From Streptomyces sp. NBC_00554 (GTDB lineage Bacteria > Actinomycetota > Actinomycetes > Streptomycetales > Streptomycetaceae): 64,000 nt of DNA. The stretch lies in contig NZ_CP107799.1 of NCBI RefSeq assembly GCF_041431135.1, forward strand, positions 8,370,001 to 8,434,000, written 5' to 3'. Position 1 is the stretch's first letter. Every line of letters starts with the position of its first letter. Below, piece after piece: positions 25,813 through 36,612 of this stretch. The notes below the pieces were generated by a model. It was given only the letters and a program-made list of their open reading frames with translations, made no database searches and was not told the DNA's origin. The position numbers and the translations under genes were made by a program.

Positions 25813-26430
25813 GTGCGGGTACTGGGCGTTGACCCCGGGTTGACCCGGTGCGGTGTCGGTGTGGTCGAAGGCGTCGCGGGCCGGCCCCTCACCATGCGCG
25901 GCGTCGGAGTCGTACGCACCCCGGCGGACGCCGAGTTGGGCCTGCGTCTCGTCGCCATCGAGCAGGGCATCGAGCAGTGGCTCGACGAGTACAAGCCCGA
26001 ATTCGTCGCCGTGGAGCGGGTGTTCAGCCAGCACAACGTCAGCACGGTGATGGGCACGGCTCAGGCCAGCGCGGTCGCCATGCTCTGTGCGGCCCGGCGC
26101 GGCATCCCCGTCGCCCTGCACACCCCGAGCGAGGTCAAGGCCGCCGTCACCGGCCAGGGCCGCGCGGACAAGGCCCAGGTCGGGGCGATGGTCACCCGCC
26201 TGCTCCGCCTCGACGCGCCCCCCAAACCCGCCGACGCGGCGGACGCCCTGGCCCTCGCCATCTGCCACATCTGGCGCGCGCCCGCCCAGAACCGGCTCCA
26301 ACAGGCCGTTGAGCAGAACCGGCTCCAGCAGGCCGCCGCCCTGCACGCGTCGAAACAAGCGTCGACGCAGGCGTCGAAACCGGCGCCACGCTCCGCATCG
26401 CACCCCGCATCGAAAGGCCGTACCGCATGA
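25813..26430 (+). CDS. ruvC: Crossover junction endodeoxyribonuclease RuvC
   Basis: A 205-residue Holliday-junction resolvase that nicks junction DNA symmetrically. The four acidic residues are D7 (GVDPGLTRCG), E68 (AVERVFSQHN), D141 and D144 (PADAADALALAI). Usual length is about 165-190 residues; here a Gln/Ala/Ser/Lys-rich tail (residues 157-205) carries a 9-residue repeat (QNRLQQAVE/QNRLQQAAA) with a 27-base DNA repeat. Its TGA overlaps the ruvA start (ATGA). Confidence 0.95.
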   Translation: MRVLGVDPGLTRCGVGVVEGVAGRPLTMRGVGVVRTPADAELGLRLVAIEQGIEQWLDEYKPEFVAVERVFSQHNVSTVMGTAQASAVAMLCAARRGIPVALHTPSEVKAAVTGQGRADKAQVGAMVTRLLRLDAPPKPADAADALALAICHIWRAPAQNRLQQAVEQNRLQQAAALHASKQASTQASKPAPRSASHPASKGRTA

Positions 26431-27035
26431 TCGCCTTCGTCAGCGGCCCGGTCGCCGCCCTCGCCCCCGACTCCGCGGTGGTCGAGGTCGGCGGCATCGG
26501 CATCGCCGTCCAGTGCACGCCCAACACGCTCTCCGGGCTCCGCATGGGGCAGCGGGCCAAGCTCGCCACCTCCCTCGTCGTACGCGAGGACTCACTGACC
26601 CTGTACGGCTTCGTCGACGACGACGAGCGGGGGACCTTCGAGCTCCTCCAGACCGCGAGCGGCGTCGGCCCCCGGCTCGCCCAGGCGATGCTCGCCGTGC
26701 ATACGCCGGACGCCCTGCGCCGCGCGGTGGCCTCCGGTGACGAGAAGGCGCTGATGGCCGTCCCAGGCATCGGCAAGAAGGGCGCCCAGAAGCTTCTTCT
26801 GGAGTTCAAGGACCGGCTCGGCGCGCCCCTCGGCACCGGCACCGGAATCGGCGCCCCGGTCAGCACCGGCTGGCGCGACCAGCTGCACGCCGCGCTGATC
26901 GGCCTCGGGTACGCGACGCGCGAGGCCGAAGAGGCGGTCTCCGCGGTCGCTCCGCAGGCCGAGGCCGCCGAGGGCACACCCCAGGTGGGCCCGCTGCTGA
27001 AGGCCGCCCTGCAGACCCTGAACCGCGCCCGCTGA
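26427..27035 (+). CDS. ruvA: Holliday junction branch migration protein RuvA
   Basis: A 202-residue junction-binding protein. The N-terminal OB-fold (MIAFVSGPVAAL...VEVGGIGIAVQC) and the two helix-hairpin-helix units (SGVGPRLAQAML and VPGIGKKGAQKLL) are clear. A Gly/Thr-rich linker (LGTGTGIGAPVSTG) leads to the C-terminal RuvB-binding domain. RuvA tetramers direct RuvB onto junctions. It is coupled to ruvC through ATGA. Confidence 0.96.
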   Translation: MIAFVSGPVAALAPDSAVVEVGGIGIAVQCTPNTLSGLRMGQRAKLATSLVVREDSLTLYGFVDDDERGTFELLQTASGVGPRLAQAMLAVHTPDALRRAVASGDEKALMAVPGIGKKGAQKLLLEFKDRLGAPLGTGTGIGAPVSTGWRDQLHAALIGLGYATREAEEAVSAVAPQAEAAEGTPQVGPLLKAALQTLNRAR

Positions 27036-27075
27036 ACCACCGGCGGCCCCACCACCACACCGCGAGGCACACGCA

Positions 27076-28146
27076 ATGAACTGGGACGACACGACCGACG
27101 AGACCGCCGCCGAGCGGCTGGTGGGCTCTGTCGCCGACCGCGAGGACCAGGCCGTCGAGGCCGCGCTGCGCCCCAAGGACCTGGACGAGTTCATCGGTCA
27201 GGAGAAGGTCCGCGAGCAGCTCGACCTCGTCCTCCGTGCCGCGCGCGCGCGTGGCGCCACCGCCGACCATGTGCTCCTCTCGGGCGCCCCAGGACTCGGC
27301 AAGACCACCCTCTCGATGATCATCGCGGCCGAGATGGAAGCGCCCATCCGCATCACCAGCGGCCCCGCCATCCAGCACGCCGGAGACCTCGCCGCGATCC
27401 TCTCCTCGCTCCAGGAGGGCGAGGTGCTGTTCCTCGACGAGATCCACCGCATGTCCCGGCCCGCCGAAGAGATGCTCTACATGGCGATGGAGGACTTCCG
27501 CGTCGACGTCATCGTCGGCAAGGGCCCCGGTGCCACCGCCATCCCGCTCGAACTGCCGCCGTTCACCCTGGTCGGCGCCACCACGCGCGCGGGCCTGCTG
27601 CCGCCCCCGCTGCGCGACCGCTTCGGCTTCACCGCGCACATGGAGTTCTACGAGCCCGCCGAGCTGGAGCGGGTCATCCACCGTTCGGCGAACCTGCTCG
27701 ACGTCGAGATCGACACCGTAGGGGCCGCCGAGATCGCGGGCCGCTCCAGGGGCACCCCCCGTATCGCCAACCGCCTGCTGCGTCGCGTACGCGACTACGC
27801 GCAGGTCAAGGCCGACGGCTTCATCACGAAGGACATCGCCTCGGCGGCCCTCGCCGTGTACGAGGTGGACGCGCGCGGCCTCGACCGCCTGGACCGCGGT
27901 GTGCTCGAAGCCCTGCTCAAGCTCTTCGGCGGCGGTCCCGTCGGCCTCTCCACGCTCGCGGTCGCGGTGGGGGAGGAGCGTGAGACCGTGGAGGAGGTCG
28001 CCGAGCCCTTCCTCGTACGGGAGGGCCTGCTCGCCCGTACTCCCCGTGGCCGGGTGGCGACACCGGCCGCATGGGCGCATCTCGGCCTCACCCCGCCCCG
28101 CCAGTCAACCGGCGGAAAGGGACAAGGGGACCTGTTCGGGGCGTGA
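27076..28146 (+). CDS. ruvB: Holliday junction DNA helicase RuvB
   Basis: A 356-residue AAA+ motor that drives branch migration with RuvA. Walker A is GAPGLGKTT (residues 70-78), Walker B is FLDEIHR, sensor 1 is in LVGATTRAG, and the C-terminal winged helix (DRGVLEALLKLFGGGPVGLSTLA) binds DNA. The ATG is 40 bases after ruvA. The gene ends about 45 bases before the next promoter region. Confidence 0.96.
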   Translation: MNWDDTTDETAAERLVGSVADREDQAVEAALRPKDLDEFIGQEKVREQLDLVLRAARARGATADHVLLSGAPGLGKTTLSMIIAAEMEAPIRITSGPAIQHAGDLAAILSSLQEGEVLFLDEIHRMSRPAEEMLYMAMEDFRVDVIVGKGPGATAIPLELPPFTLVGATTRAGLLPPPLRDRFGFTAHMEFYEPAELERVIHRSANLLDVEIDTVGAAEIAGRSRGTPRIANRLLRRVRDYAQVKADGFITKDIASAALAVYEVDARGLDRLDRGVLEALLKLFGGGPVGLSTLAVAVGEERETVEEVAEPFLVREGLLARTPRGRVATPAAWAHLGLTPPRQSTGGKGQGDLFGA

Positions 28147-28192
28147 CGGCGCCGGTACTGCCCCGGCAGGAACCCCGGTGCCATGCTGAGCG

Positions 28193-28222
28193 TTGTTCCT
28201 TGAGTGCGGACTCGCTTAGACT
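28193..28222 (+). promoter_or_regulatory. Candidate yajC-secDF promoter
   Basis: TTGTTC (28193-28198) and TAGACT (28217-28222) are separated by 18 bases, a good fit to the Streptomyces housekeeping promoter. Predicted start of transcription near 28229 gives a leader of about 80 bases before yajC. Confidence 0.5.
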
Positions 28223-28309
28223 CCGCCGATGCCGCCCTTGTCGGCGGTGCACATACCCCCATCCAACAGGCCGCTCACCATCGCGGTCGACTGAAGGAAG
28301 TTCCGACCC

Positions 28310-28834
28310 GTGAGTCTCGTGACCCTCCTCCCGTTCATCGTGCTCATCGGGGCGATGTTCCTGATGACCCGCTCGGCCAAGCGCAAGCAGAACGCGGCCG
28401 CGCAGATGCGCAATGACATGCAGCCCGGCACCGGCGTCCGCACGATCGGGGGCTTGTACGCAACGGTGAAGGAGGTCAACGAGGAGACGGTCCTCCTTGA
28501 CGCGGCCCCGGGCGTCGACCTCGTCTTCGCCAAGAACTCGATCGGCGCCGTCCTGTCCGACGACGAGTACAACCGCATCGTCCACGGCATCGAGCACGAC
28601 CTGAAGTCCGACGGCACCGTCGTCCCGGACGACGCTTCCTCCCTCACCGAGACCGACGAGCCCGCCGCCGACGCCTCTTCCGACGCTTCCGACGACAAGC
28701 CCATCGACCTCGGCAAGAAGGACGCCGCGGACGAGCCCGCCGACGCGAAGGCCGACGAGCCCGCCGAGGCCAAGGCCGACGAAGCCGACGAAGCAGAGCC
28801 GAAGAAGACCGACGGCGAGTCCGACGCGAAGTAG
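28310..28834 (+). CDS. yajC: Preprotein translocase subunit YajC
   Basis: A 174-residue accessory subunit of the Sec translocon. The N-terminal membrane helix (LVTLLPFIVLIGAMFLMT) and the conserved segment RKQNAAAQMRND...GTGVRTIGGLYATVKEVNEETVLL are typical. Most YajC proteins are about 110 residues; the extra 70 residues are an acidic Asp/Glu/Ala/Lys low-complexity tail. GTG 28310 follows GAAGG. It precedes secD and secF, the conserved arrangement. Confidence 0.93.
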   Translation: MSLVTLLPFIVLIGAMFLMTRSAKRKQNAAAQMRNDMQPGTGVRTIGGLYATVKEVNEETVLLDAAPGVDLVFAKNSIGAVLSDDEYNRIVHGIEHDLKSDGTVVPDDASSLTETDEPAADASSDASDDKPIDLGKKDAADEPADAKADEPAEAKADEADEAEPKKTDGESDAK

Positions 28835-28845
28835 GCACACCCCCA

Positions 28846-28878
28846 GGCCGCGGCGCGACCCGCTCGCGCCTCGCGGCC
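28846..28878 (+). other. Hairpin between yajC and secD
   Basis: GGCCGC and GGCGCGA (28846-28858) pair with TCGCGCC and GCGGCC (28864-28878, two unpaired bases between). There is no T-run. It may be a processing site or partial terminator in the 141-base gap. Confidence 0.45.
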
Positions 28879-28975
28879 GAGGGGATGTGTGGTTCTCGCA
28901 CGGAATCGCGACACCATGTCATGGCCGCACGCGCGCTCACCCGGCGTGAGGCGGCCCGAGAGGGAGTACGAGAAG

Positions 28976-30742
28976 GTGGCAGCACCGAAGAAGGGCCGGA
29001 GCGCGAGCGCCCAGAGCAGGCCGGGGCGCTCGCTGGCCCTCATCCTGATCGCCATCGTGGCGCTCACCGGGGGGATGTTCCTCTCCGGGCACACCACTCC
29101 GCGTCTCGGTATCGACCTCGCCGGCGGCACGAGCATCACGCTCACGGCGAAGAACGAACCGGGCCAGCCCAACGCGATCAACAAGACCAACATGGACACC
29201 GCGGTCGACATCATGAACCGTCGTGTCAACGGTCTTGGCGTCTCCGAGGCAGAGGTCCAGACCCAGGGCGACAAGAACATCATCGTCAACATCCCCAAGG
29301 GTACGAACTCCGAGCAGGCCCGGGAGCAGGTCGGCACCACCGCCAAGCTCTACTTCCGTCCGGTCCTGGCCACCGAGGTCTCCGGCACCGACGCGTCGGC
29401 CAGCCCGTCGCCGAGCACCTCCAGCAGCGCTTCGAGCAGTCCTTCCAGCAGCGCCTCCGAGGAAGCCACCGACAAGGCGACCTCCGCCACTCCGTCGGCC
29501 ACCGCCACCTCCCAGGGCCGTGCTGTCACCGACGCCCTGAAGGCGGACACCACGCCGTCGGCGACCAGCTCGGCCAGCGCCTCGGCCGAAGCCAGCGCCT
29601 CGCCGTCCGCGAGCGCCAGCGTCGACGCCGCGACCGCCAAGCTCCAGGCCGAGTACACCGCGCTCGACTGCACCGACAAGGCGGCCCGTGCCACGGCAGG
29701 CGACGGTGCCAAGCCCACCGACTCCACCGTGGCCTGCGGTCAGAACGCCTCCGGCCAGTGGCAGAAGTACGTGCTCGGCCCGGCCGCGGTGTCCGGCACG
29801 GACATCAAGTCGGCCGCGGCGGTCTTCAGCACGCAGGATGCCTCGGGCTGGAAGGTCACCATGGACTTCACGTCCGGTGGCTCCAAGAAGTTCGCCGAGA
29901 TCACGGGCACGCTCGCGCAGAACACCACCCCGCAGAACCAGTTCGCCATCGTCCTGGACGGCGAGGTCGTCTCCGACCCGTACGTCAGCCAGGCGCTCAC
30001 CGGCGGCAGCGCGGAGATCTCCGGCAGCTTCGACCAGACCGAGGCGCAGGACCTGGCCAACATGCTGAAGTACGGCGCCCTGCCGCTCACCTTCACCGAG
30101 TCGAGCGTCACCACGGTGACCGCCGCACTCGGTGGCGAGCAGCTGCACGCCGGTCTGATCGCGGGCGCGATCGGCCTGGCCCTGGTCGTCATCTACCTGG
30201 TGGTCTACTACCGGGGCCTGTCGCTCATCGCCATCGCCTCGCTGCTGGTCTCCGCCGTCCTCACGTACGTGATCATGTCGCTGCTCGGTCCCGCCATCGG
30301 GTTCGCCCTGAACCTGCCGGCGGTCTGTGGTGCGATCGTCGCGATCGGCATCACGGCGGACTCGTTCATCGTGTTCTTCGAACGCATCCGGGACGAGATC
30401 CGCGAAGGGCGCTCGCTGCGTCCGGCCGTCGAGCGTGCCTGGCCACGTGCCCGGCGCACCATCCTGGTCTCCGACTTCGTGTCGTTCCTCGCCGCCGCGG
30501 TGCTCTTCATCGTCACGGTCGGCAAGGTCCAGGGCTTCGCGTTCACGCTCGGCCTGACCACGCTGCTCGACGTGGTCGTCGTCTTCTTCTTCACCAAGCC
30601 GCTGATGACGATCCTCGCCCGCAAGCAGTTCTTCGCGAGCGGCCACACCTGGTCCGGCCTCGACCCGAAGCGACTGGGCGCCAAGCCGCCACTGCGCCGC
30701 ACCCGTCGTCCCTCCGCCCCCGTCGACACGAAGGAGGCGTGA
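28976..30742 (+). CDS. secD: Protein translocase subunit SecD
   Basis: A 588-residue RND-type membrane protein that, with SecF, uses the proton gradient to assist late export. The first helix (SLALILIAIVALTGGMFLSG), the D1 motif GIDLAGGTSITL near residue 45, and the C-terminal helices with the conserved PAVCGAIVAIGITADSFIVFFERIRDE segment are present. Residues about 138-218 form a Ser/Ala/Thr-rich linker inside the periplasmic domain. GTG 28976 was chosen because AGGGAG lies nearby and it gives the usual AAPKKG start. Confidence 0.94.
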   Translation: MAAPKKGRSASAQSRPGRSLALILIAIVALTGGMFLSGHTTPRLGIDLAGGTSITLTAKNEPGQPNAINKTNMDTAVDIMNRRVNGLGVSEAEVQTQGDKNIIVNIPKGTNSEQAREQVGTTAKLYFRPVLATEVSGTDASASPSPSTSSSASSSPSSSASEEATDKATSATPSATATSQGRAVTDALKADTTPSATSSASASAEASASPSASASVDAATAKLQAEYTALDCTDKAARATAGDGAKPTDSTVACGQNASGQWQKYVLGPAAVSGTDIKSAAAVFSTQDASGWKVTMDFTSGGSKKFAEITGTLAQNTTPQNQFAIVLDGEVVSDPYVSQALTGGSAEISGSFDQTEAQDLANMLKYGALPLTFTESSVTTVTAALGGEQLHAGLIAGAIGLALVVIYLVVYYRGLSLIAIASLLVSAVLTYVIMSLLGPAIGFALNLPAVCGAIVAIGITADSFIVFFERIRDEIREGRSLRPAVERAWPRARRTILVSDFVSFLAAAVLFIVTVGKVQGFAFTLGLTTLLDVVVVFFFTKPLMTILARKQFFASGHTWSGLDPKRLGAKPPLRRTRRPSAPVDTKEA

Positions 30743-30743
30743 G

Positions 30744-31859
30744 ATGTCGAAGCTCGGCACCCTTGGCGCCCGGCTCCACCGCGGCGAGATCGGCTACGAC
30801 TTCGTCGGCAAGCGCTTCATCTGGTACAGCATCTCGATCCTGATCACCATCACGGCCATCCTCGGCCTGACGGTCGGCGGCCTGAACATGGGTATCGAGT
30901 TCCGGGGCGGAGCCGTCTTCACCACCGAGAAGACCAGCGTCTCGGTCAGCCAGGCCGAGACGTACGCGGAAGAGGCCTCCGGTCACGACGCGGTCGTCCA
31001 GAAGCTCGGCAACGGCGGTCTGCGCATCCAGATCGCCGGCATCGACACCGGCAAGTCCGACGAGATCAAGACCGTTCTCGCCAAGGACCTGAACGTCGAC
31101 TCGGAGAAGATCGCCGCCGATCTGGTCGGCCCCAGCTGGGGTGAGGACATCGCCAATAAGGCCTGGCAGGGCCTGGTGATCTTCATGATCCTCGTCGTGA
31201 TCTATCTGGCGATCGCCTTCGAGTGGCGTATGGCCGTGGCCGCGCTCGTCGCCCTGATCCACGACATCACCATCACGGTCGGCATCTACGCGCTGGTCGG
31301 CTTCGAGGTCACCTCGGGCACCGTGATCGGTCTACTCACGATCCTCGGTTACTCGCTCTACGACACGGTCGTCGTCTTCGACAGCCTCAAGGAGCAGACG
31401 AAGGACATCACCAAGCAGACCCGCTGGACCTACAGCGATGTCGCCGACCGCTCGATCAACGGCACGCTGGTCCGCTCCATCAACACCACGGTGGTCGCCC
31501 TTCTGCCGGTCGCGGCCCTGCTGTTCATCGGCGGCGGCGTTCTCGGCGCGGGCATGCTCAACGACATCTCGCTGTCGCTGTTCGTCGGCCTCGCGGCCGG
31601 TGCGTACTCCTCGATCTTCATCGCCACGCCGCTCGTCGCCGACCTCAAGGAGCGCGAGCCGCAGATGAAGGCCCTCAGGAAGCGCGTACTCGCCAAGCGG
31701 GCCCAGGCCGCGGCGAAGGGCGAGTCCGTGGAGGAGCCGGTCGTCGAGGAGCAGTTCGAGGACGACGACGAGGACGCCACCCCGGCGGTCGTCGGCCCGC
31801 GCAACCAGCCCGCGTCCCGCAACCGGGGCCGTGGCCGTCCTTCGGGGAAGCGCCGATGA
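30744..31859 (+). CDS. secF: Protein translocase subunit SecF
   Basis: A 371-residue partner of SecD with six membrane segments. Conserved points are GIEFRGGAVF in the periplasmic domain and the helix motif TVGIYALVGFEVTSGTVIGLLTILGYSLYDTVVVFD. The charged C-terminal tail (VVEEQFEDDDEDATPAVVG) and a basic end (NRGRGRPSGKRR) are extra to the core family. It starts one base after the secD stop and overlaps apt in ATGA. Confidence 0.95.
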   Translation: MSKLGTLGARLHRGEIGYDFVGKRFIWYSISILITITAILGLTVGGLNMGIEFRGGAVFTTEKTSVSVSQAETYAEEASGHDAVVQKLGNGGLRIQIAGIDTGKSDEIKTVLAKDLNVDSEKIAADLVGPSWGEDIANKAWQGLVIFMILVVIYLAIAFEWRMAVAALVALIHDITITVGIYALVGFEVTSGTVIGLLTILGYSLYDTVVVFDSLKEQTKDITKQTRWTYSDVADRSINGTLVRSINTTVVALLPVAALLFIGGGVLGAGMLNDISLSLFVGLAAGAYSSIFIATPLVADLKEREPQMKALRKRVLAKRAQAAAKGESVEEPVVEEQFEDDDEDATPAVVGPRNQPASRNRGRGRPSGKRR

Positions 31860-32395
31860 CGGGCATCGAGGAGCTGCTGCTCAGCCGTATCCGGGACGTT
31901 CCCGACTACCCGGAGCCGGGCGTGATGTTCAAGGACATCACCCCGCTCCTGGCGGACCCGGCGGCGTTCACGGCGCTCACCGACGCGCTGGCCGACATCG
32001 CGGTCCGCACCGGGGCCACGAAGATCGTCGGCCTTGAGGCCCGCGGCTTCATCCTCGGCGCTCCCGTCGCCGTCCGCGCCGGGCTCGGCTTCATCCCCGT
32101 ACGCAAGGCGGGCAAGCTCCCCGGAGCGACCCTGAGCCAGACGTACGACCTGGAGTACGGCTCCGCCGAGATCGAGGTGCACGCCGAGGACCTGTCCGCG
32201 GGCGACCGCGTCCTGGTCGTCGACGACGTCCTCGCCACCGGCGGCACCGCCGAGGCCTCGCTCCAGCTCATCCGCAGGGCGGGCGCCGAGGTCGCGGGCG
32301 TCGCCGTCCTGATGGAGCTGGGCTTCCTGGGCGGCCGTAGCCGTCTGGAGCCGTCCCTGGCGGGCGCTCCCCTGGAGGCGCTTCTCCAGGTCTGA
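31856..32395 (+). CDS. apt: Adenine phosphoribosyltransferase
   Basis: A 179-residue purine salvage enzyme that makes AMP from adenine and PRPP. The PRPP loop VLVVDDVLATGGTAEA and the FKDITPLL and GLEARGFILGAPVA segments are typical. ATG 31856 overlaps the secF stop. The secDF-apt-relA order is conserved in actinobacteria. It ends in a strong terminator 68 bases downstream. Confidence 0.95.
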   Translation: MTGIEELLLSRIRDVPDYPEPGVMFKDITPLLADPAAFTALTDALADIAVRTGATKIVGLEARGFILGAPVAVRAGLGFIPVRKAGKLPGATLSQTYDLEYGSAEIEVHAEDLSAGDRVLVVDDVLATGGTAEASLQLIRRAGAEVAGVAVLMELGFLGGRSRLEPSLAGAPLEALLQV

Positions 32396-32463
32396 GCCCC
32401 ACCCCACGGGGAAAGGCTCAGGATGGCCTCAGGAAAGGCCTGAGACACCCGTAGGACACCGCG

Positions 32464-32510
32464 GAGGCGGGCCCGGAGGAATCCGGCGCCCGCCTCTTGT
32501 GTTTCTTCTG
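32464..32510 (+). terminator. Strong terminator after apt
   Basis: GAGGCGGGC and CCGGA (32464-32477) pair with TCCGG and GCCCGCCTC (32482-32496), with a GGAA tetraloop and one bulged C, followed by the pyrimidine-rich TTGTGTTTCTTCT. It isolates apt from relA, which must have its own promoter in 32511-32615. Confidence 0.8.
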
Positions 32511-32615
32511 TACGAAGCGGTCTCACCGGCCGAAAGAGAGTCCGAAGCCCAGGATCGCTACCATGGGGTCTCCGGAGCCTGACCGGGGGACCCGGAACGC
32601 GCACGAGGAGCCCTC

Positions 32616-35147
<2,532 letters not shown>

Positions 35148-35168
35148 CCGGGCACCACACATCGGGCA

Positions 35169-35217
35169 CTACGTAGAGGGGCTCCCGTACGCAACGTACG
35201 GGAGCCCCTCTACGTAG
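35169..35217. terminator. Perfect 23-bp hairpin between relA and the DUF349 gene
   Basis: The arms 35169-35191 and 35195-35217 are perfectly complementary over 23 bp, with a 3-base loop (CAA). It starts 21 bases after the relA stop and ends 31 bases before the stop of the convergent DUF349 gene. No T-run follows. It should stop transcription in both directions. Confidence 0.85.
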
Positions 35218-35247
35218 AAGCGGAAAACCAGCCGCCCCGGACCTGCC

Positions 35248-36477
35248 TCAGCCGCCGAACTCCTGCAGACCCTTCAGAGCCTGGTCGAGCAGCGCCTGAC
35301 GGCCGTCCAGCTCCTTCTGGAGCTTGTCCGCCTTGGACGTGTTGCCGGTCGAGCGAGCTGCCTCGATCTGGGCCTGCAACTTGTCCACGGCTGCCTGAAG
35401 CTGACCGGTCAGACCCTCGGCACGAGCCCGTGCCTCCGGGTTCGTCCGGCGCCACTCGGTCTCCTCGGACTCCTGGAGTGCCCGCTCCACCGCGTGCATC
35501 CGGCCCTCGACCTTGGGGCGGGCGTCGCGCGGCACGTGGCCGATGGCCTCCCAGCGCTCGTTGATGGAGCGGAAGGCGGCGCGGGCCGCCTTCAGGTCCT
35601 GCACCGGGACGAGCTTCTCGGCCTCCTCGGCCAGCTCCTCCTTGAGCTTCAGGTTCTCCGTCTGCTCGGCGTCCCGCTCGGCGAAGACCGAGCTGCGGGC
35701 GGCGAAGAAGACGTCCTGGGCGCCGCGGAAGCGGTTCCACAGATCGTCCTCGTGCTCGCGCTGGGCACGGCCCGCGGCCTTCCAGTCCGCCATCAGCTCG
35801 CGGTAGCGCGCCGCCGTCGGACCCCAGTCCGTCGAGGCCGACAGCGCCTCGGCCTCCGTGACCAGCTTTTCCTTGGCCTTGCGGGCGTCCTCGCGCTGCG
35901 CGTCCAAGGAGGCGAAGTGCGCCTTGCGACGCTTGGAGAACGCCGAGCGCGCGTGGGAGAAGCGGTGCCACAGCTCGTCGTCCGACTTGCGGTCGAGCCG
36001 CGGCAGCCCCTTCCAGGTGTCCACAAGGGCGCGCAGCCGTTCACCGGCGGCTCGCCACTGGTCGCTCTGCGCCAGCTCCTCGGCCTCGACGACCAGCGCC
36101 TCCTTGGCATGCCGCGACTCGTCGGACTGCTTCGCCCGCTGGGCCTTGCGCTCCTCACGGCGCGCGTCGACCGTCTCGACGAGCTTGTCCAGCCGCTGCC
36201 GCAGCGCGTGCAGGTCACCGACCGCGTGGTGTGCGTCCACCTGCTCGCGCAGGTGATCGACGGCGGTCTGCGCGTCCTTCGCCGACAGGTCGGTGGTCTT
36301 CACGCGCTTCTCGAGGAGGCCGATCTCGACAACCAGGCCTTCGTACTTGCGCTCGAAGTAGGCCAGCGCCTCATCAGGAGAGCCGGCCTGCCAGGAACCG
36401 ACAACCTGCTCGCCGTCGGCCGTACGCACGTACACGGTCCCCGTCTCGTCGACGCGGCCCCACGGGTCGCTGCTCAC
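35248..36477 (-). CDS. DUF349 domain protein
   Basis: A 409-residue cytoplasmic protein that is almost wholly helical and charged. It contains repeated DUF349 units, each marked by ELWHRFSHARSAFSKRRKAHF and DLWNRFRGAQDVFFAARSSVF type segments and a final NERWEAIGHVPRDARPKVEGRM. DUF349 proteins are found in actinobacteria and gammaproteobacteria with no clear general function. The C-terminus is a coiled coil (LQAAVDKLQAQIEAARS). GTG 36477 is the predicted start. It follows the cyclophilin gene on the same strand. Confidence 0.85.
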   Translation of the reverse strand: MSSDPWGRVDETGTVYVRTADGEQVVGSWQAGSPDEALAYFERKYEGLVVEIGLLEKRVKTTDLSAKDAQTAVDHLREQVDAHHAVGDLHALRQRLDKLVETVDARREERKAQRAKQSDESRHAKEALVVEAEELAQSDQWRAAGERLRALVDTWKGLPRLDRKSDDELWHRFSHARSAFSKRRKAHFASLDAQREDARKAKEKLVTEAEALSASTDWGPTAARYRELMADWKAAGRAQREHEDDLWNRFRGAQDVFFAARSSVFAERDAEQTENLKLKEELAEEAEKLVPVQDLKAARAAFRSINERWEAIGHVPRDARPKVEGRMHAVERALQESEETEWRRTNPEARARAEGLTGQLQAAVDKLQAQIEAARSTGNTSKADKLQKELDGRQALLDQALKGLQEFGG

Positions 36478-36612
36478 AGCGCCTCCTCCACATGATGCCT
36501 GCGAGAGGCGTCAGCGCCCCCGGGCATCGTCCACAGTTTCGTCACGGCCAACATAGGCGACCGGCGGGGCGGCTGTCCGCATCCCGCGCGACCGAAATTT
36601 CGCAGCTGGCGG

